Part shown: one piece after another, positions 17,165 through 26,794 of the stretch | Layout of the letters: the number at the start of each line of letters is the position of its first letter | How positions within the stretch are numbered: position 1 is the stretch's first letter | Origin: Klebsiella pneumoniae | Lineage (GTDB): Bacteria; Pseudomonadota; Gammaproteobacteria; Pseudomonadales; Pseudohongiellaceae | Length of the DNA: 64,000 bases | Direction of reading: 5' to 3' | Assembly (NCBI GenBank): GCA_945902215.1 | Contig: CAMDML010000001.1 | Location: 35,913-99,912, forward strand | The notes under the pieces: generated by a model | Database searches by the model: none | The model's input: the letters and a program-made list of their open reading frames with translations, nothing else | Told to the model about the DNA's origin: nothing | Position numbers and translations under genes: made by a program

Positions 17165-17959
17165 ATGAAGAATTTCGACCATGTAGTCACCGTAGACAAA
17201 AATATACACGCCAAACTCCGGGTCAAGCCGAATCCGGATTTCGCACATGCCAAGGGCCTTAATGTGGCGGCAATCTCGCTGAGTGAACTGAGCGGCTGCA
17301 CCGGCAATTTTCCGGTTGTGTTCGTGCAAAGTCCCGACAGCAAGAGTTTTCGCCCGGTCGCACTATTCGGCTTGCGGCCCGGTGAAAATGTGTATTACGG
17401 CGCTGACGGCTGGGATAGCTCCTATGTCCCGATGATCATCCAGGAGCATCCGTTTCTGGTTGGCTTTGATGATCGCCTGGAAGACAGCAAAACGCTGACA
17501 ATCTGCCTCGACACGAAGAGCCCTTTCCTCAGTGAAGAGGAGGGTGTCGCCTTGTATCACGAAGGCGGCGTGGAAACCGATATGCTGAAATACCACAGGC
17601 AGCTGCTCGCACAAATCTTCGAAGGTGAAAAGCGCACGGAGCAGTTCACGCGCAAGCTGGTTGAGATGGATTTGTTGGCGCCTATTGAGCTGATCCTCCA
17701 ATCGCAGCAGGACATGGAGATGCGCAAGATAGCGGGCTTGTTTACTGTGGATGAAGGCAAACTAAGAGGCTTGCGCGCCGAGCAGTTGCTGGAGTTGCAC
17801 CAGCTGGATTTTTTGCCGGCCTGTTACATCATTCTTGCGTCCCAGTTCCAGTTGCACAACTTGATCAAGTTGCGCAACCGGAAAACCGGAGAGGTCGTGA
17901 ATTACCGTATCGATCTGCCACAACCGGGTGCGGCCAATGCGGGAGTTCCCGTCGCCTGA
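17165..17959 (+). CDS. SapC family protein (first copy)
   Basis: A 264-aa SapC-domain protein: HAKLRVKPNPDFAHAKGLNVAAISLSEL, GNFPVVFVQSPDSKSFRPVALFGLRPGENVYY, YVPMIIQEHPFLVG and GLFTVDEGKLRGLRAEQLLELHQLDFL. No signal peptide. SapC was named from a Campylobacter surface-layer locus; in gammaproteobacteria such proteins lie with TonB receptors or PQQ and sugar genes and their job is unknown. ATG 17165 chosen over upstream in-frame start. A diverged paralogue is at 20898. Confidence 0.9.
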   Translation: MKNFDHVVTVDKNIHAKLRVKPNPDFAHAKGLNVAAISLSELSGCTGNFPVVFVQSPDSKSFRPVALFGLRPGENVYYGADGWDSSYVPMIIQEHPFLVGFDDRLEDSKTLTICLDTKSPFLSEEEGVALYHEGGVETDMLKYHRQLLAQIFEGEKRTEQFTRKLVEMDLLAPIELILQSQQDMEMRKIAGLFTVDEGKLRGLRAEQLLELHQLDFLPACYIILASQFQLHNLIKLRNRKTGEVVNYRIDLPQPGAANAGVPVA

Positions 17960-17964
17960 TCAGT

Positions 17965-19596
17965 TCAAGCGCCGAGCGCCAGCCGCTCCTCCCGGTTTGG
18001 GTCATTGCTCAATACCACCTCAGAACCAAACATCATCGTCGGGTATGCGTCCGGGTTGAAGGCCGGCCAGTGAGGCATGTCGGCATGATCGGGATTGCCG
18101 GTTCTGGCGAAGGCAGCCCAGGCTGCGCTCATCACATGGGCAAGCTCATAACGGCCGGGGCCTGCGCCAGTCATGGAGGCGGCAACATCCACATTGTTGA
18201 ACACGAAGGGAATGTCGAGGGTGTGGTAGGAACCCATGCGGTTGTCGTGCACTGGCGAATACCAGTTAAAGTAATAAAGGTACGAAGGCGCGGTTCCCTG
18301 GGCATGTTTCAAGCGGTTCAATAACTGCGCGTTTCGGCGCCGGGTGTTGTCCGACTCGGCCACCAGCCACTGCATGCGGCTTCTCAGTTCCGGATAACGG
18401 CCACGATAGAGGCTCAGCAATTCCTGGCCTTTCGCCGCATCATTGCCCGCAAGGCTCGCCGTGAACAGTGACTGCATCTCGGCATCTTCAAGTTCAAAAG
18501 GCGGCGGCCCCAGCCAGCCGTTTTCAGTGGCAGTGGAGCCGGCCAGCAAGGGCACAGTCGCAGAGAATTCCGGCGCAGTCGGGTCCCACTGATGGCGGGG
18601 GATCACGGTACCGTCGATCACGGGGCCGGAGGCAAAACCGGGGATTGCAGGTTCACTGTACAGCGCTGCTTGTATCTGTTGTGGTGTCACACTTTGCAAG
18701 CGATCCAGCTGCGTGTTGTTGATGCCGAGTTTCCCCAGAAAGCGTTCTGTTGCCGCACTGGCATCCGTGGCAGGAACGCCGCGCAGGGCTGCGCCGCTTT
18801 GCGCAATCGCTCGATGAAAGAGTCCGCTGGCAGAGGGCATGGCCATCATTGTTGTGGTCTTGCCGCCACCGCCCGACTGGCCAAAGATGGTGACACGGTC
18901 AGGGTCGCCGCCGAATGCGGCAATATTGTCTTTTACCCACTGCAGTGCCGCTACCAGATCCTGCACACCAGCGTTGGTGGCACCCGCCCATTGCTCGCCG
19001 CCGATGTCGGCCAGATGCAAGAAGCCGAAAATGTTGAGGCGATGGGTCACCGACACTACAACTACATCTTCTTTTTTCGCCAGATAGGTGCCGTCGTAGA
19101 TCAGGTAGTTGCCGGAACCGGAATTGAAACCACCACCGTGCATCCAGACCAGCACGGGCCGTGCAGCATTGTCGGTGCCGGGGGTGAATACGTTGAGCTT
19201 CAGGCAGTCTTCGCTTTCTTCTTCCAGTCGATTCATCGCCAGTACAACGGGAGCCGGTTCGCCAACGCCCGGTTGCTGGAAGGAGCGGGTGCCAACCTGA
19301 AAATGATCGCGTACACCAGACCAGGCAGCGGGTGGCTGCGGCGGCATGAAACGGTTCGCGCCCGCCGTGGATGCACCATAAGGCAGGTTCCAGAATTGCT
19401 GCACCTCTTCCCGGACCAGGCCGCGTACAGCGCCGTACCTGGTGCTGACCGTGTTGCCGGGGCGAGACAGACGCAGGTCCTGGGAGAACACTCCCGAAGA
19501 CAGTCCGTTCAAGCTGAGAAAAGCAGCTCCGCCAGCCGCTGCTTGCAGAATTGACCGTCTATTCACCATCGCGTTTTTCTTGTTGTTGGTAGTCAT
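17965..19596 (-). CDS. Carboxylesterase, type B, Tat-exported
   Basis: Alpha/beta hydrolase of about 543 aa. A twin-arginine signal (NRRSILQAAAGGAAFLSLNG) opens the protein. Oxyanion motif HGGGFNSGSG and nucleophile elbow FGQSGGGGKT (Ser about residue 241) are present, as are the acidic residue region STATENGW and the His of GSYHTLDIPFVF. The family hydrolyses carboxylic esters. Start ATG 19596 lies 9 nt after the stop of the PQQ sugar dehydrogenase gene (same strand), so the pair is an operon between the two SapC genes. Confidence 0.92.
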   Translation of the reverse strand: MTTNNKKNAMVNRRSILQAAAGGAAFLSLNGLSSGVFSQDLRLSRPGNTVSTRYGAVRGLVREEVQQFWNLPYGASTAGANRFMPPQPPAAWSGVRDHFQVGTRSFQQPGVGEPAPVVLAMNRLEEESEDCLKLNVFTPGTDNAARPVLVWMHGGGFNSGSGNYLIYDGTYLAKKEDVVVVSVTHRLNIFGFLHLADIGGEQWAGATNAGVQDLVAALQWVKDNIAAFGGDPDRVTIFGQSGGGGKTTTMMAMPSASGLFHRAIAQSGAALRGVPATDASAATERFLGKLGINNTQLDRLQSVTPQQIQAALYSEPAIPGFASGPVIDGTVIPRHQWDPTAPEFSATVPLLAGSTATENGWLGPPPFELEDAEMQSLFTASLAGNDAAKGQELLSLYRGRYPELRSRMQWLVAESDNTRRRNAQLLNRLKHAQGTAPSYLYYFNWYSPVHDNRMGSYHTLDIPFVFNNVDVAASMTGAGPGRYELAHVMSAAWAAFARTGNPDHADMPHWPAFNPDAYPTMMFGSEVVLSNDPNREERLALGA

Positions 19597-19604
19597 AAAA
19601 GTTC

Positions 19605-20783
19605 TCACTCAGTAATGGGAGAAATGCGCAGCACCGCTCCCGGGTTGTGATCAGTCAGTACGTATAGCAAGCCATCAGGTCCGGGGCGCACATCGCGAAT
19701 GCGTTGTTGCAGTGCTTGCAACAGCGGTTCCCGGGCCAGTGCCACGCCCTCATCGCTGAAGGCAATGCGTTGCACGTGGCCGGTCCCCGGCGTGCGGCCC
19801 ATCACCATCGAGCCGACAAAGGCATTGCCCTTCCAAAGTGGAAATGCGTCGCCGGTATAAAAGCTGAAGCCGGAAATGGCGATGGACGGAATCCAGATCA
19901 TGAAGGGAGCTTCCAGATCTGCGCGTTCGGTCAGTTCGCTGAGAGTGGCCCCGTCGTAATCGCGACCATAGGTAACAAGCGGCCAGCCATAGTTGGCGCC
20001 GGCGTTGATGATATTCACTTCATCGCCACCGAGCGGGCCGTGTTCGTTTTCCCAGAGCGCGCCACTCACCGGATGCAGCGCCAGACCTTGCGGGCTGCGG
20101 AGTCCGAGTGCATAGATTTCCGGCAGCATGCTGACGTTGCCGATAAAGGGATTGTCGTCCGGCACCGAGCCATCATCACGCAAGCGAATGAGCTTGCCAC
20201 CATGATCGCGGCCATCTTGCGCGCGCTCCTGCTCCTGGCGCTCACCGATGGTCATGTAGAGCATGCCGTCAGTGCCGAAGGTCATGCGGCCGCCGAAGTT
20301 GGTGGGGGAGGTGCTCCAGGATTGCGCAACAAAGAGTTCTTCAAGATCGTTCAGACGTTCGCCATCAAAATGGGCTCGGGCAAGAGCGGTGGTACTGCGA
20401 GTGCCGTCTTCGTGAGCCTTTGCATAACTGAGGTATAGAAGTTGATTGTTTGCAAAATCCGGATGCAGGAGCACATCGAGCAGGCCGCCGAGCACCGTAA
20501 TCTTCACTTCCGGCACACCGGGGATCGGGGTCGGATCAAGCACGCCGTCGTGAATCAGGCGCAAACGTCCGGCGCGTTCAGTGACCAGCAGGTCGCCATT
20601 GGGCAGGAAGGCAATGGACCAGGGATTGGCGAGACCATCGGCTACCTTATCCACTTGAATCTTGTATTCGGTGGTCTGGTAGATAACAGGAAACTCAGGC
20701 AGTGCTGGCGCCGCCGTGAAATCCTGCGCATTGGTAAGCGTGCTGGTCAGAGTGGCCAGAAGAAACAGCAGGGACAGTTTCAT
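19605..20783 (-). CDS. PQQ-dependent aldose sugar dehydrogenase family protein
   Basis: Six-bladed soluble-GDH-like protein of 392 aa with a signal peptide (LATLTSTLTNA). Family motifs: GLANPWSIAFLPNGDLLVTERAGRL, FGGRMTFGTDGMLYMTIGER, ALGLRSPQGLALHPVSGALWENEHGPLGGDEVN, INAGANYGWPLVTYGRDYDG and the C-terminal IRDVRPGPDGLLYVLTD. The catalytic His region and PQQ-contacting Arg of the YliI/Asd group appear kept. It should oxidise aldoses in the periplasm, feeding the quinone pool. Start ATG 20783 defines the signal peptide. Confidence 0.92.
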   Translation of the reverse strand: MKLSLLFLLATLTSTLTNAQDFTAAPALPEFPVIYQTTEYKIQVDKVADGLANPWSIAFLPNGDLLVTERAGRLRLIHDGVLDPTPIPGVPEVKITVLGGLLDVLLHPDFANNQLLYLSYAKAHEDGTRSTTALARAHFDGERLNDLEELFVAQSWSTSPTNFGGRMTFGTDGMLYMTIGERQEQERAQDGRDHGGKLIRLRDDGSVPDDNPFIGNVSMLPEIYALGLRSPQGLALHPVSGALWENEHGPLGGDEVNIINAGANYGWPLVTYGRDYDGATLSELTERADLEAPFMIWIPSIAISGFSFYTGDAFPLWKGNAFVGSMVMGRTPGTGHVQRIAFSDEGVALAREPLLQALQQRIRDVRPGPDGLLYVLTDHNPGAVLRISPITE

Positions 20784-20897
20784 GACAGTGCCTGAGGCTG
20801 ATGGAAGGTGCCACGAAGAATAAAGAGGCAATCCCGCGCTGTCCATGCCGGATTAAGAGATAATGTGGCGATAAACTCAGGCATTAACGGGGAACCC

Positions 20898-21689
20898 ATG
20901 AGTACGCTCAACAAAAATCCAGCCACTATCCAAACTGCCGATTACAGTAAACATGCCAAATTGAAAGTGAAGCCGAATCCGGGGTTTGCCCACGCCAAAA
21001 ACCGTAACCTGGTGGCAGTGAGCGTAGCGGAACTCGGCATTTGTTCGGGCAATTTCCCCCTCGTGTTCGTCAAGGCCCCGGAAGACAAGCGCTATGTGCT
21101 GATGGCAATGCTGGGCTTGAAGGCCGGCGAGAACATGTATTTTGGCGAGCAGTTCTGGGAGTCCACCTATGTGCCGCTGGCGGTCCAGCGTCACCCCTTC
21201 ATTGTGGGCATTGATGAGCGTGTGCAGGATAATGAGCAGCTTGCGACGTGTCTGGAGATGGACAGCCCCTTCCTGAACGAGAAAGAGGGCGTTGCGCTGT
21301 TCAATGAAGACGGCGAGGAAAGCGAGACCCTGCGCAACGCGCACCAGTTGCTCAGCAGCATGTTTGAAGGCGGCAAGTTTACCGGGCAGTTCATCCAGAA
21401 ATTGGTGGAGTTGAATCTGGTGGTAACGCTTGATCTCTCCCTGCAACTGCGCAATGGGGAGATGCACAAGGTCTCAGGGTTGTTTACCGTGGATGAAAAC
21501 GCTTTGAAGGACCTCAGCGCTGAACAGTTGAAGGAGTTGCAGGTGCTTGGCTTCCTGGCGCCCTGCTATCTGATGCTGGTCTCACTGTACCAGTTGAACC
21601 AGTTGATCAGGCAGCGCAACCGCAAGGGTCTGGAGCAGATAACGGGTTTTCGCATCGAATTGAATGGGCAGGTTCGGGCGACTGAGTAA
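20898..21689 (+). CDS. SapC family protein (second copy)
   Basis: A 263-aa paralogue of the product at 17165: HAKLKVKPNPGFAHAKNRNLVAVSVAEL, GNFPLVFVKAPEDKRYVLMAMLGLKAGENMYF, YVPLAVQRHPFIVGIDERVQDNEQL, GLFTVDENALKDLSAEQLKEL. Divergence from the first copy indicates an old duplication. RBS ACGGGGAACCC precedes ATG 20898. It is divergent from the PQQ sugar dehydrogenase, with the shared promoter at 20784-20897. Confidence 0.9.
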   Translation: MSTLNKNPATIQTADYSKHAKLKVKPNPGFAHAKNRNLVAVSVAELGICSGNFPLVFVKAPEDKRYVLMAMLGLKAGENMYFGEQFWESTYVPLAVQRHPFIVGIDERVQDNEQLATCLEMDSPFLNEKEGVALFNEDGEESETLRNAHQLLSSMFEGGKFTGQFIQKLVELNLVVTLDLSLQLRNGEMHKVSGLFTVDENALKDLSAEQLKELQVLGFLAPCYLMLVSLYQLNQLIRQRNRKGLEQITGFRIELNGQVRATE

Positions 21690-21704
21690 GCATTGCCCTG
21701 AATT

Positions 21705-22553
21705 TTATTCCTGCGTGTCCTCTTCGGATTCCTCGGACAGGTCTTCAGGCTGTTCTTCCAGTTCTTCCTCTTCTGCGCTCGCCGGTGTCACTATAGGTTG
21801 TTCAGCTGCAGTCTGGTCTGCTTGTGTCTGCTCTTCCTGGAGCGCAGCTGCGCGCACCACTTCGTCAGTTATCTGGTTCGTGTCGCTTGCTCCCACATAT
21901 ATCGGAAGGTTGGCTGTATTGTCATCGGCCTGCCCTGCAGGGTCCTGAGCGGGTGCCGGGACGTTTGCCGCGGATGAATCCGGATCACGAGTGCGGCGAT
22001 CAGCTCGCTCCCTGTCATCGGAACGCTCACTACGATCACCATCGTGGTCACTATAATACCGATCACGGTCTTGATTCTGGCGGTAACCAGAGCGGCCTGA
22101 CCAGCGTGCTGCATAAGCTGCATCGCGTACTGCAGCAGCCGCGGCCCATGAGGCCTCTGCGGCATCCTGTGTGGCGCGCGTCTGCGCCTGCTGCAGTTCC
22201 AACATTTCAAGCTGCACGGCAAATTCCCTGTCTTCTGCGAGGCCGGGCTGCGAAAAATTCCGGGTGATGAGCGTGCTGGTATAGCCCGTCTCGCACAGCA
22301 GGACAGACCCGATCTCCTCCTCCACGCCACTGACCCAGTGCGCGGTGAGATTGCCGGTTTCGACGCAGTTTGTGGCATTGCCATCGAGTGCGTAGTTGAG
22401 CGCCACCGGCGTAGTACCCAGCAGGCGACCCGACTCATCGGAAATATAGGCGCCTTGCGGCTCCGAATGGATGTGCAGCGTGGCCTGCGAGGCGCAACCG
22501 GTAATGAGCGCCGCGGCAAGCAGGGAGAGCGCCCGTCTTGAGTAGTGGTTCAT
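21705..22553 (-). CDS. Lipoprotein with PEGA-like N-terminus and acidic tail
   Basis: A 282-aa lipoprotein (lipobox LITGC). Residues about 25-55 (ATLHIHSEPQGAYISDESGRLLGTTPVAL) resemble a PEGA-type surface-exposed repeat. About 115-150 is Ala/Gln-rich and likely helical, about 155-195 is a charged Arg/Asp segment (RDRYYSDHDGDRSERSDDRERADR), and the last 40 residues are Glu/Asp-rich. Start ATG 22553 follows GGGGT. Function unknown; probably outer-membrane anchored and intrinsically disordered at its C-terminal half. Confidence 0.78.
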   Translation of the reverse strand: MNHYSRRALSLLAAALITGCASQATLHIHSEPQGAYISDESGRLLGTTPVALNYALDGNATNCVETGNLTAHWVSGVEEEIGSVLLCETGYTSTLITRNFSQPGLAEDREFAVQLEMLELQQAQTRATQDAAEASWAAAAAVRDAAYAARWSGRSGYRQNQDRDRYYSDHDGDRSERSDDRERADRRTRDPDSSAANVPAPAQDPAGQADDNTANLPIYVGASDTNQITDEVVRAAALQEEQTQADQTAAEQPIVTPASAEEEELEEQPEDLSEESEEDTQE

Positions 22554-22646
22554 GAGCATTACCCCGGTGAGCCTTGTGTCTGTTTCGTATGGCTCGCAGC
22601 TTGCCACGCTCTGGCTTAACGCAATCTGAAGCCAGAGAGCCAGCCC

Positions 22647-24233
22647 TTACGCCTGTATGCCCTGGCTCAGCAAATAATCTTCGTAGTTACCTTTGAAGTC
22701 GACTATTCCGGTTGGCTTCATGTCGATAATACGGGTGGCCAGTGATGACACAAATTCACGGTCATGGCTGACGAAAATTTGGGTGCCGGGGAAATTTTCC
22801 AGGGCCAGGTTCAGGGCCTCGATGGATTCCATGTCCAGATGATTGGTGGGCTCATCGAGGAAAAGCAGGTTGGGGTTGGTCAGGCTGAATTTTCCAAACA
22901 ACATGCGGCCGCGTTCTCCACCCGAAATTACCTTTACTGATTTGGCCGAGTCATCCCCCGAAAATAACATGCGGCCCAGCGAACCACGCACCAGTTGGTT
23001 GTCGCCATTTGTCCATTGTTTCATCCAGTCAAACAGCGTCACGTCATCGCCAAATTCGGTTTGATTGTCCTGCGCGTAATACCCGGACTCTGCCTGCTCA
23101 GCCAATTTCACTTTGCCGCTGTCGACCGCCAGTTCGCCCAGCAAGCAGCGCAGCAAAGTAGTCTTGCCCGCACCATTGGGTCCGATAATGGCAACACGCT
23201 CGCCTGCTTCTATCTGCAAGTTGAGTTTTTTGAACAAAGTGCGATCAAACGTTTTGCTGATGTTCTCGGCAGTAAGCGCTTGGCGATGCAGTTTTTTGTT
23301 TTGCTTGAAGCGAATGAAGGGGCTGATACGGCTGGACGGTTTCACATCTTCCAGTTGGATCTTGTCGATCTGCTTTGCGCGCGAGGTCGCCTGTTTGGCT
23401 TTGGACGCATTGGCCGAAAAACGGCTGACAAAACTTTGCAGATCAGCAATTTGTTCCTTTTTCTTGGCATTGTCGCTCAGCAGTTTTTCACGCGCCTGCG
23501 TTGATGCCATCATGTAGTCATCGTAGTTGCCGGGGTAGACCCGGAGCTCGCCGTAATCCATATCGGCAATGTGGGTGCACACCTTGTTCAGAAAATGCCG
23601 GTCGTGCGAAATAATGATGATGGTGCTCTTGCTCTCTTGCAGCACGCCTTCGAGCCAGCGGATGGTATCGATGTCGAGGTTGTTGGTAGGCTCGTCCAGC
23701 AGCAGTACTTCAGGCTCGGAGAACAAGGCCTGGGCCAGCAATACCCGCAGTTTCCAGCCCGGTGCGATACTGCTCATGGGTCCTGCATGCTGATGCAGAG
23801 GAATATCCAGGCCCAGCAACATTTCACCGGCGCGCGATTCGGCGGTATAACCATCCAGCTCGGCAAACCGCACTTCGAGTTCGGCCACCTTCATGCCGTC
23901 CTCTTCGGACATTTCAGCCAGTGCATAAATTCTTTCGCGCTCGGCCTTTACCTGCCACAGTTCTTCATGGCCCATGATGACGGTATCAAGAACGGAAAAC
24001 TCCTCGAAGGCAAACTGGTCCTGGCGCAATTTGCCGAGCCGCACAAAAGGCTCCAGCATTACTTGGCCACCGGTGGGCTTGAGCTCACCTCCCAGAATTT
24101 TCATCAAGGTGGTTTTGCCGCAGCCGTTCGCGCCGATCAGGCCGTAGCGATTGCTGTTGTTGAATTTGACAGAAACGTTTTCAAAAAGGGGTTTCGCCCC
24201 AAATTGAATCGTGAGGTTTGCGGTAGAAATCAT
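22647..24233 (-). CDS. ybiT: ABC-F family ATPase, YbiT type
   Basis: Soluble duplicated ABC ATPase of 528 aa with no membrane domain. Walker A motifs GANGCGKTT (about 36-44) and GPNGAGKTT (about 350); Walker [16 protein letters not shown] and [15 protein letters not shown]; signature SGGERGR in the second half, degenerate SIAPGWKLR in the first, exactly as in YbiT. The inter-domain linker [26 protein letters not shown] is the ABC-F hallmark. Acts on the ribosome, probably helping translation of difficult sequences. Single-gene unit. Confidence 0.95.
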   Translation of the reverse strand: MISTANLTIQFGAKPLFENVSVKFNNSNRYGLIGANGCGKTTLMKILGGELKPTGGQVMLEPFVRLGKLRQDQFAFEEFSVLDTVIMGHEELWQVKAERERIYALAEMSEEDGMKVAELEVRFAELDGYTAESRAGEMLLGLDIPLHQHAGPMSSIAPGWKLRVLLAQALFSEPEVLLLDEPTNNLDIDTIRWLEGVLQESKSTIIIISHDRHFLNKVCTHIADMDYGELRVYPGNYDDYMMASTQAREKLLSDNAKKKEQIADLQSFVSRFSANASKAKQATSRAKQIDKIQLEDVKPSSRISPFIRFKQNKKLHRQALTAENISKTFDRTLFKKLNLQIEAGERVAIIGPNGAGKTTLLRCLLGELAVDSGKVKLAEQAESGYYAQDNQTEFGDDVTLFDWMKQWTNGDNQLVRGSLGRMLFSGDDSAKSVKVISGGERGRMLFGKFSLTNPNLLFLDEPTNHLDMESIEALNLALENFPGTQIFVSHDREFVSSLATRIIDMKPTGIVDFKGNYEDYLLSQGIQA

Positions 24234-24490
24234 GGGGAGTGGTAAACACTGCAGGCGGAAAGAAGGCGCGTATTTTATGCGATAAAGGCGGGCGGTGTAA
24301 CCTTAAAAGGGGGCGCAAATTGGTAGTTTCCGCAGCGGTTGCAAGTGACAGCTATAGTGGGGTCAATAAAGGCCACATTTTGTGCTTGATTGGCGCCATT
24401 CCCTGAGAGCAGAACCCCCTGTAACATCCGCCCGTGTTCAGCAAAGAATGCACAATGAAAATGCGCCACATTCCCCGGGGGGATCCAAAC

Positions 24491-26713
24491 ATGCGTAGCC
24501 CGATTTTAACTGCTTTTTCTGCCCTGACGCTGGTCATGGTCGCAAGCCTTGCCGGCTGTGGCGATGCCACCGTTGACGCGAACAGTGCCGCCGTTGCTGC
24601 GGCTGACCTTGCACCTGAAAGTGCAGCGCCCGCGAACCCGGAAGCCGAATGGACGTCTTACGGTCGCGACTACAGCGAACAACGTTACAGCCCGCTCACC
24701 CAGATTACCCCGGACACCATCAGCCAGCTGAACCTTGCCTGGTTTGGCGATCTTGCCGAACGCGGTGGCAGCTATGAAACGACGCCGGTTGTTGCCAACG
24801 GGCGCATTTTTGTCAGCTCGCCCTGGAGCAAGGTCTATGCCTTCGACGCGAAGACCGGGCAGCAGTTGTGGAAATATGATCCGCGCGTCCCCGGCGCCTT
24901 CGCGGTAAAACTGTGCTGCGGCATCGTGAACCGCGGTGTTTCAACGTACAAAGACATGATCATCTGGGGTACGCTCGATGGCCGCCTCATGGCCGTGAAA
25001 GCAGAGACTGGCGAGCTGGTGTGGGAACGCCAGGTTACCGATCCTGAACAGTGGCACTCCATTACCGGTGCACCACGCATTGCCAATGGCCGCATCTTCA
25101 TCGGTGAAGCAGGTTCCGAATTCCACATGCGCGGCTATATGGCGGCTTATAGCGCGGATAGCGGTGAAGAGTTGTGGCGCTGGTGGGCCGTGCCCGGCAA
25201 TCCTGCGCTGGGCTTCGAACAGCCCGAGCTGGAAATGGCTGCCACCACCTGGAAGGGTGAATGGTGGCTGACCGGCGGTGGCGGAACTCCGTGGGATGGT
25301 ATTGTTTACGATCCGGTCACTGATCTGGTCATCATCGGTACTGGCAACGGTGCGCCGTGGCCGGCAGAAGTGCGTTCACCAGGCGGTGGGGACAACCTGT
25401 TCACCTCGTCGATTGTCGCCCTGGATGCATCCACCGGTGCCTACCGCTGGCACTACCAGGCGACGCCGATGGACAGCTGGGACTTCGACAACACCCAGCA
25501 ACTCGTCACCGCCGACCTCGTGATCAATGGCGAAGAGAAACATGTCGTCATGCAAGCGCCGAAGAACGGTGTGTTCTACGTGATTGAAGCGGCTACCGGC
25601 ACAGTGATTTCCGCAGACCTGTTTGTACCCTCAGCGAACTGGATGACGGGCTTCGACGACAACTGGCGCCCGATCCTCAATCCCGATGCCAACTATGGCG
25701 CGTTCGGCGACCGTGGCTTCCACGTGGTGCCTTCCGCTGGCGGTGCGCACAGTTGGCACCCGATGGCCTTCAATCCCGGCACGGGCCTGATGTACGTTCC
25801 GACCAACTACGGCAGCTTCCCGCTTGTTGCCGAGGCTGGCGCGAAAATGGGTAATCAGCTTTTGTCGATCAATGTCGGCAAGCGTCCGCAGCAGGAAGCG
25901 CCGGTGCTTGAAGGCGCAGGCTCCTACCTGCTGGCCTGGGATCCGGTAAACAGAAAACCCGTCTGGGAACAGCGCATGGGCAGTTCGCGCGCTGGAGTCA
26001 TGACAACGGCTGGCAATCTCGTCTTCCAGTCGTCGGGGCCGATTTTCTCGGCCTTCCGTGCTGATACGGGCGAACAAGTCTGGACCGCGGAAACACAAGC
26101 CGGTGTTGTTGGCGGCGCGGCGAGCTATGAAGTCGATGGCGAGCAGTATGTCGCTGTAGTAGCCGGGCAGGGTGGTGGCCGTGGTGGCTACTGGGCACCG
26201 AACTATGCGCGGTTGCTCGTGTACAAGCTCGGCGGCACTGCGGTGCTGCCTGAGCAGGTGACCTTCACTCCGCCGGAACTCAATCCGCCGGCTGATTTCG
26301 GTGATGCTGCTTTGCTTGCGCAAGGTGAGATGCATTACAACGAACACTGCGCCAGTTGCCACGGCAACAGCGGGCGGGTCAGTAGCTTGTTCCCGGATTT
26401 GAAATACGCCGCGGCACTGGGCAATGCTGATCTGTTCAATGCCATCGTCATCGACGGGGCACTACAGAATAACGGCATGGTGTCGTTTGCTGAATTCCTG
26501 ACTCCCGCAGAGGCCGACTCGATTCGTGCCTATGTGGTGAGTCTGGCGAACATTGCGAAGAACGCACCACCACCGCCAGCGGGCGGTCCCGGTGGCCCGG
26601 GCGCTGCAGCTCCTGCTGCGGCACCGGCGCCAACTCCAACTCCAACTCCAACTCCTGCACCAGCCGTACCCGTAGTAACGCCGGCCGCGCAACCCGAAGT
26701 GCACCAGAATTAA
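24491..26713 (+). CDS. PQQ-dependent alcohol dehydrogenase with C-terminal cytochrome c, lipoprotein (second copy)
   Basis: A 740-aa quinohemoprotein with lipobox (SLAGC), same architecture as the product at 4572. Vicinal Cys142-Cys143 (KLCCGIVNRGV), active-site ATPMDSWDFDNTQ with catalytic Asp331 and extra Asp333 (the DxD pattern of lanthanide-dependent enzymes; the common Ca-type heme-ADH text is WDYTATQ), and heme motif CASCH (620-624). It differs in a low-complexity Pro/Thr/Ala/Gly tail of about 50 residues after the heme domain. ATG 24491 has GGGGGGAT upstream; the frame opens at 24434. A GGGGTCAGAG hairpin follows. Confidence 0.93.
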   Translation: MRSPILTAFSALTLVMVASLAGCGDATVDANSAAVAAADLAPESAAPANPEAEWTSYGRDYSEQRYSPLTQITPDTISQLNLAWFGDLAERGGSYETTPVVANGRIFVSSPWSKVYAFDAKTGQQLWKYDPRVPGAFAVKLCCGIVNRGVSTYKDMIIWGTLDGRLMAVKAETGELVWERQVTDPEQWHSITGAPRIANGRIFIGEAGSEFHMRGYMAAYSADSGEELWRWWAVPGNPALGFEQPELEMAATTWKGEWWLTGGGGTPWDGIVYDPVTDLVIIGTGNGAPWPAEVRSPGGGDNLFTSSIVALDASTGAYRWHYQATPMDSWDFDNTQQLVTADLVINGEEKHVVMQAPKNGVFYVIEAATGTVISADLFVPSANWMTGFDDNWRPILNPDANYGAFGDRGFHVVPSAGGAHSWHPMAFNPGTGLMYVPTNYGSFPLVAEAGAKMGNQLLSINVGKRPQQEAPVLEGAGSYLLAWDPVNRKPVWEQRMGSSRAGVMTTAGNLVFQSSGPIFSAFRADTGEQVWTAETQAGVVGGAASYEVDGEQYVAVVAGQGGGRGGYWAPNYARLLVYKLGGTAVLPEQVTFTPPELNPPADFGDAALLAQGEMHYNEHCASCHGNSGRVSSLFPDLKYAAALGNADLFNAIVIDGALQNNGMVSFAEFLTPAEADSIRAYVVSLANIAKNAPPPPAGGPGGPGAAAPAAAPAPTPTPTPTPAPAVPVVTPAAQPEVHQN

Positions 26714-26730
26714 TATTTCGGAAACAATTC

Positions 26731-26757
26731 GGGGTCAGAGAAAAACTCTCTGGCCCC
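26731..26757 (+). terminator. Perfect hairpin after second PQQ dehydrogenase
   Basis: GGGGTCAGAG (26731-26740) pairs over 10 bp with CTCTGGCCCC (26748-26757, one G-T pair) around a 7-nt loop. No T run follows, so it may be a weak terminator or a 3'-end stabiliser. It shares its arm with the terminator after the first PQQ dehydrogenase. Confidence 0.6.
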
Positions 26758-26794
26758 CAACTAACACGGTCAACAAAAGAGGGAGAACCCCCGC

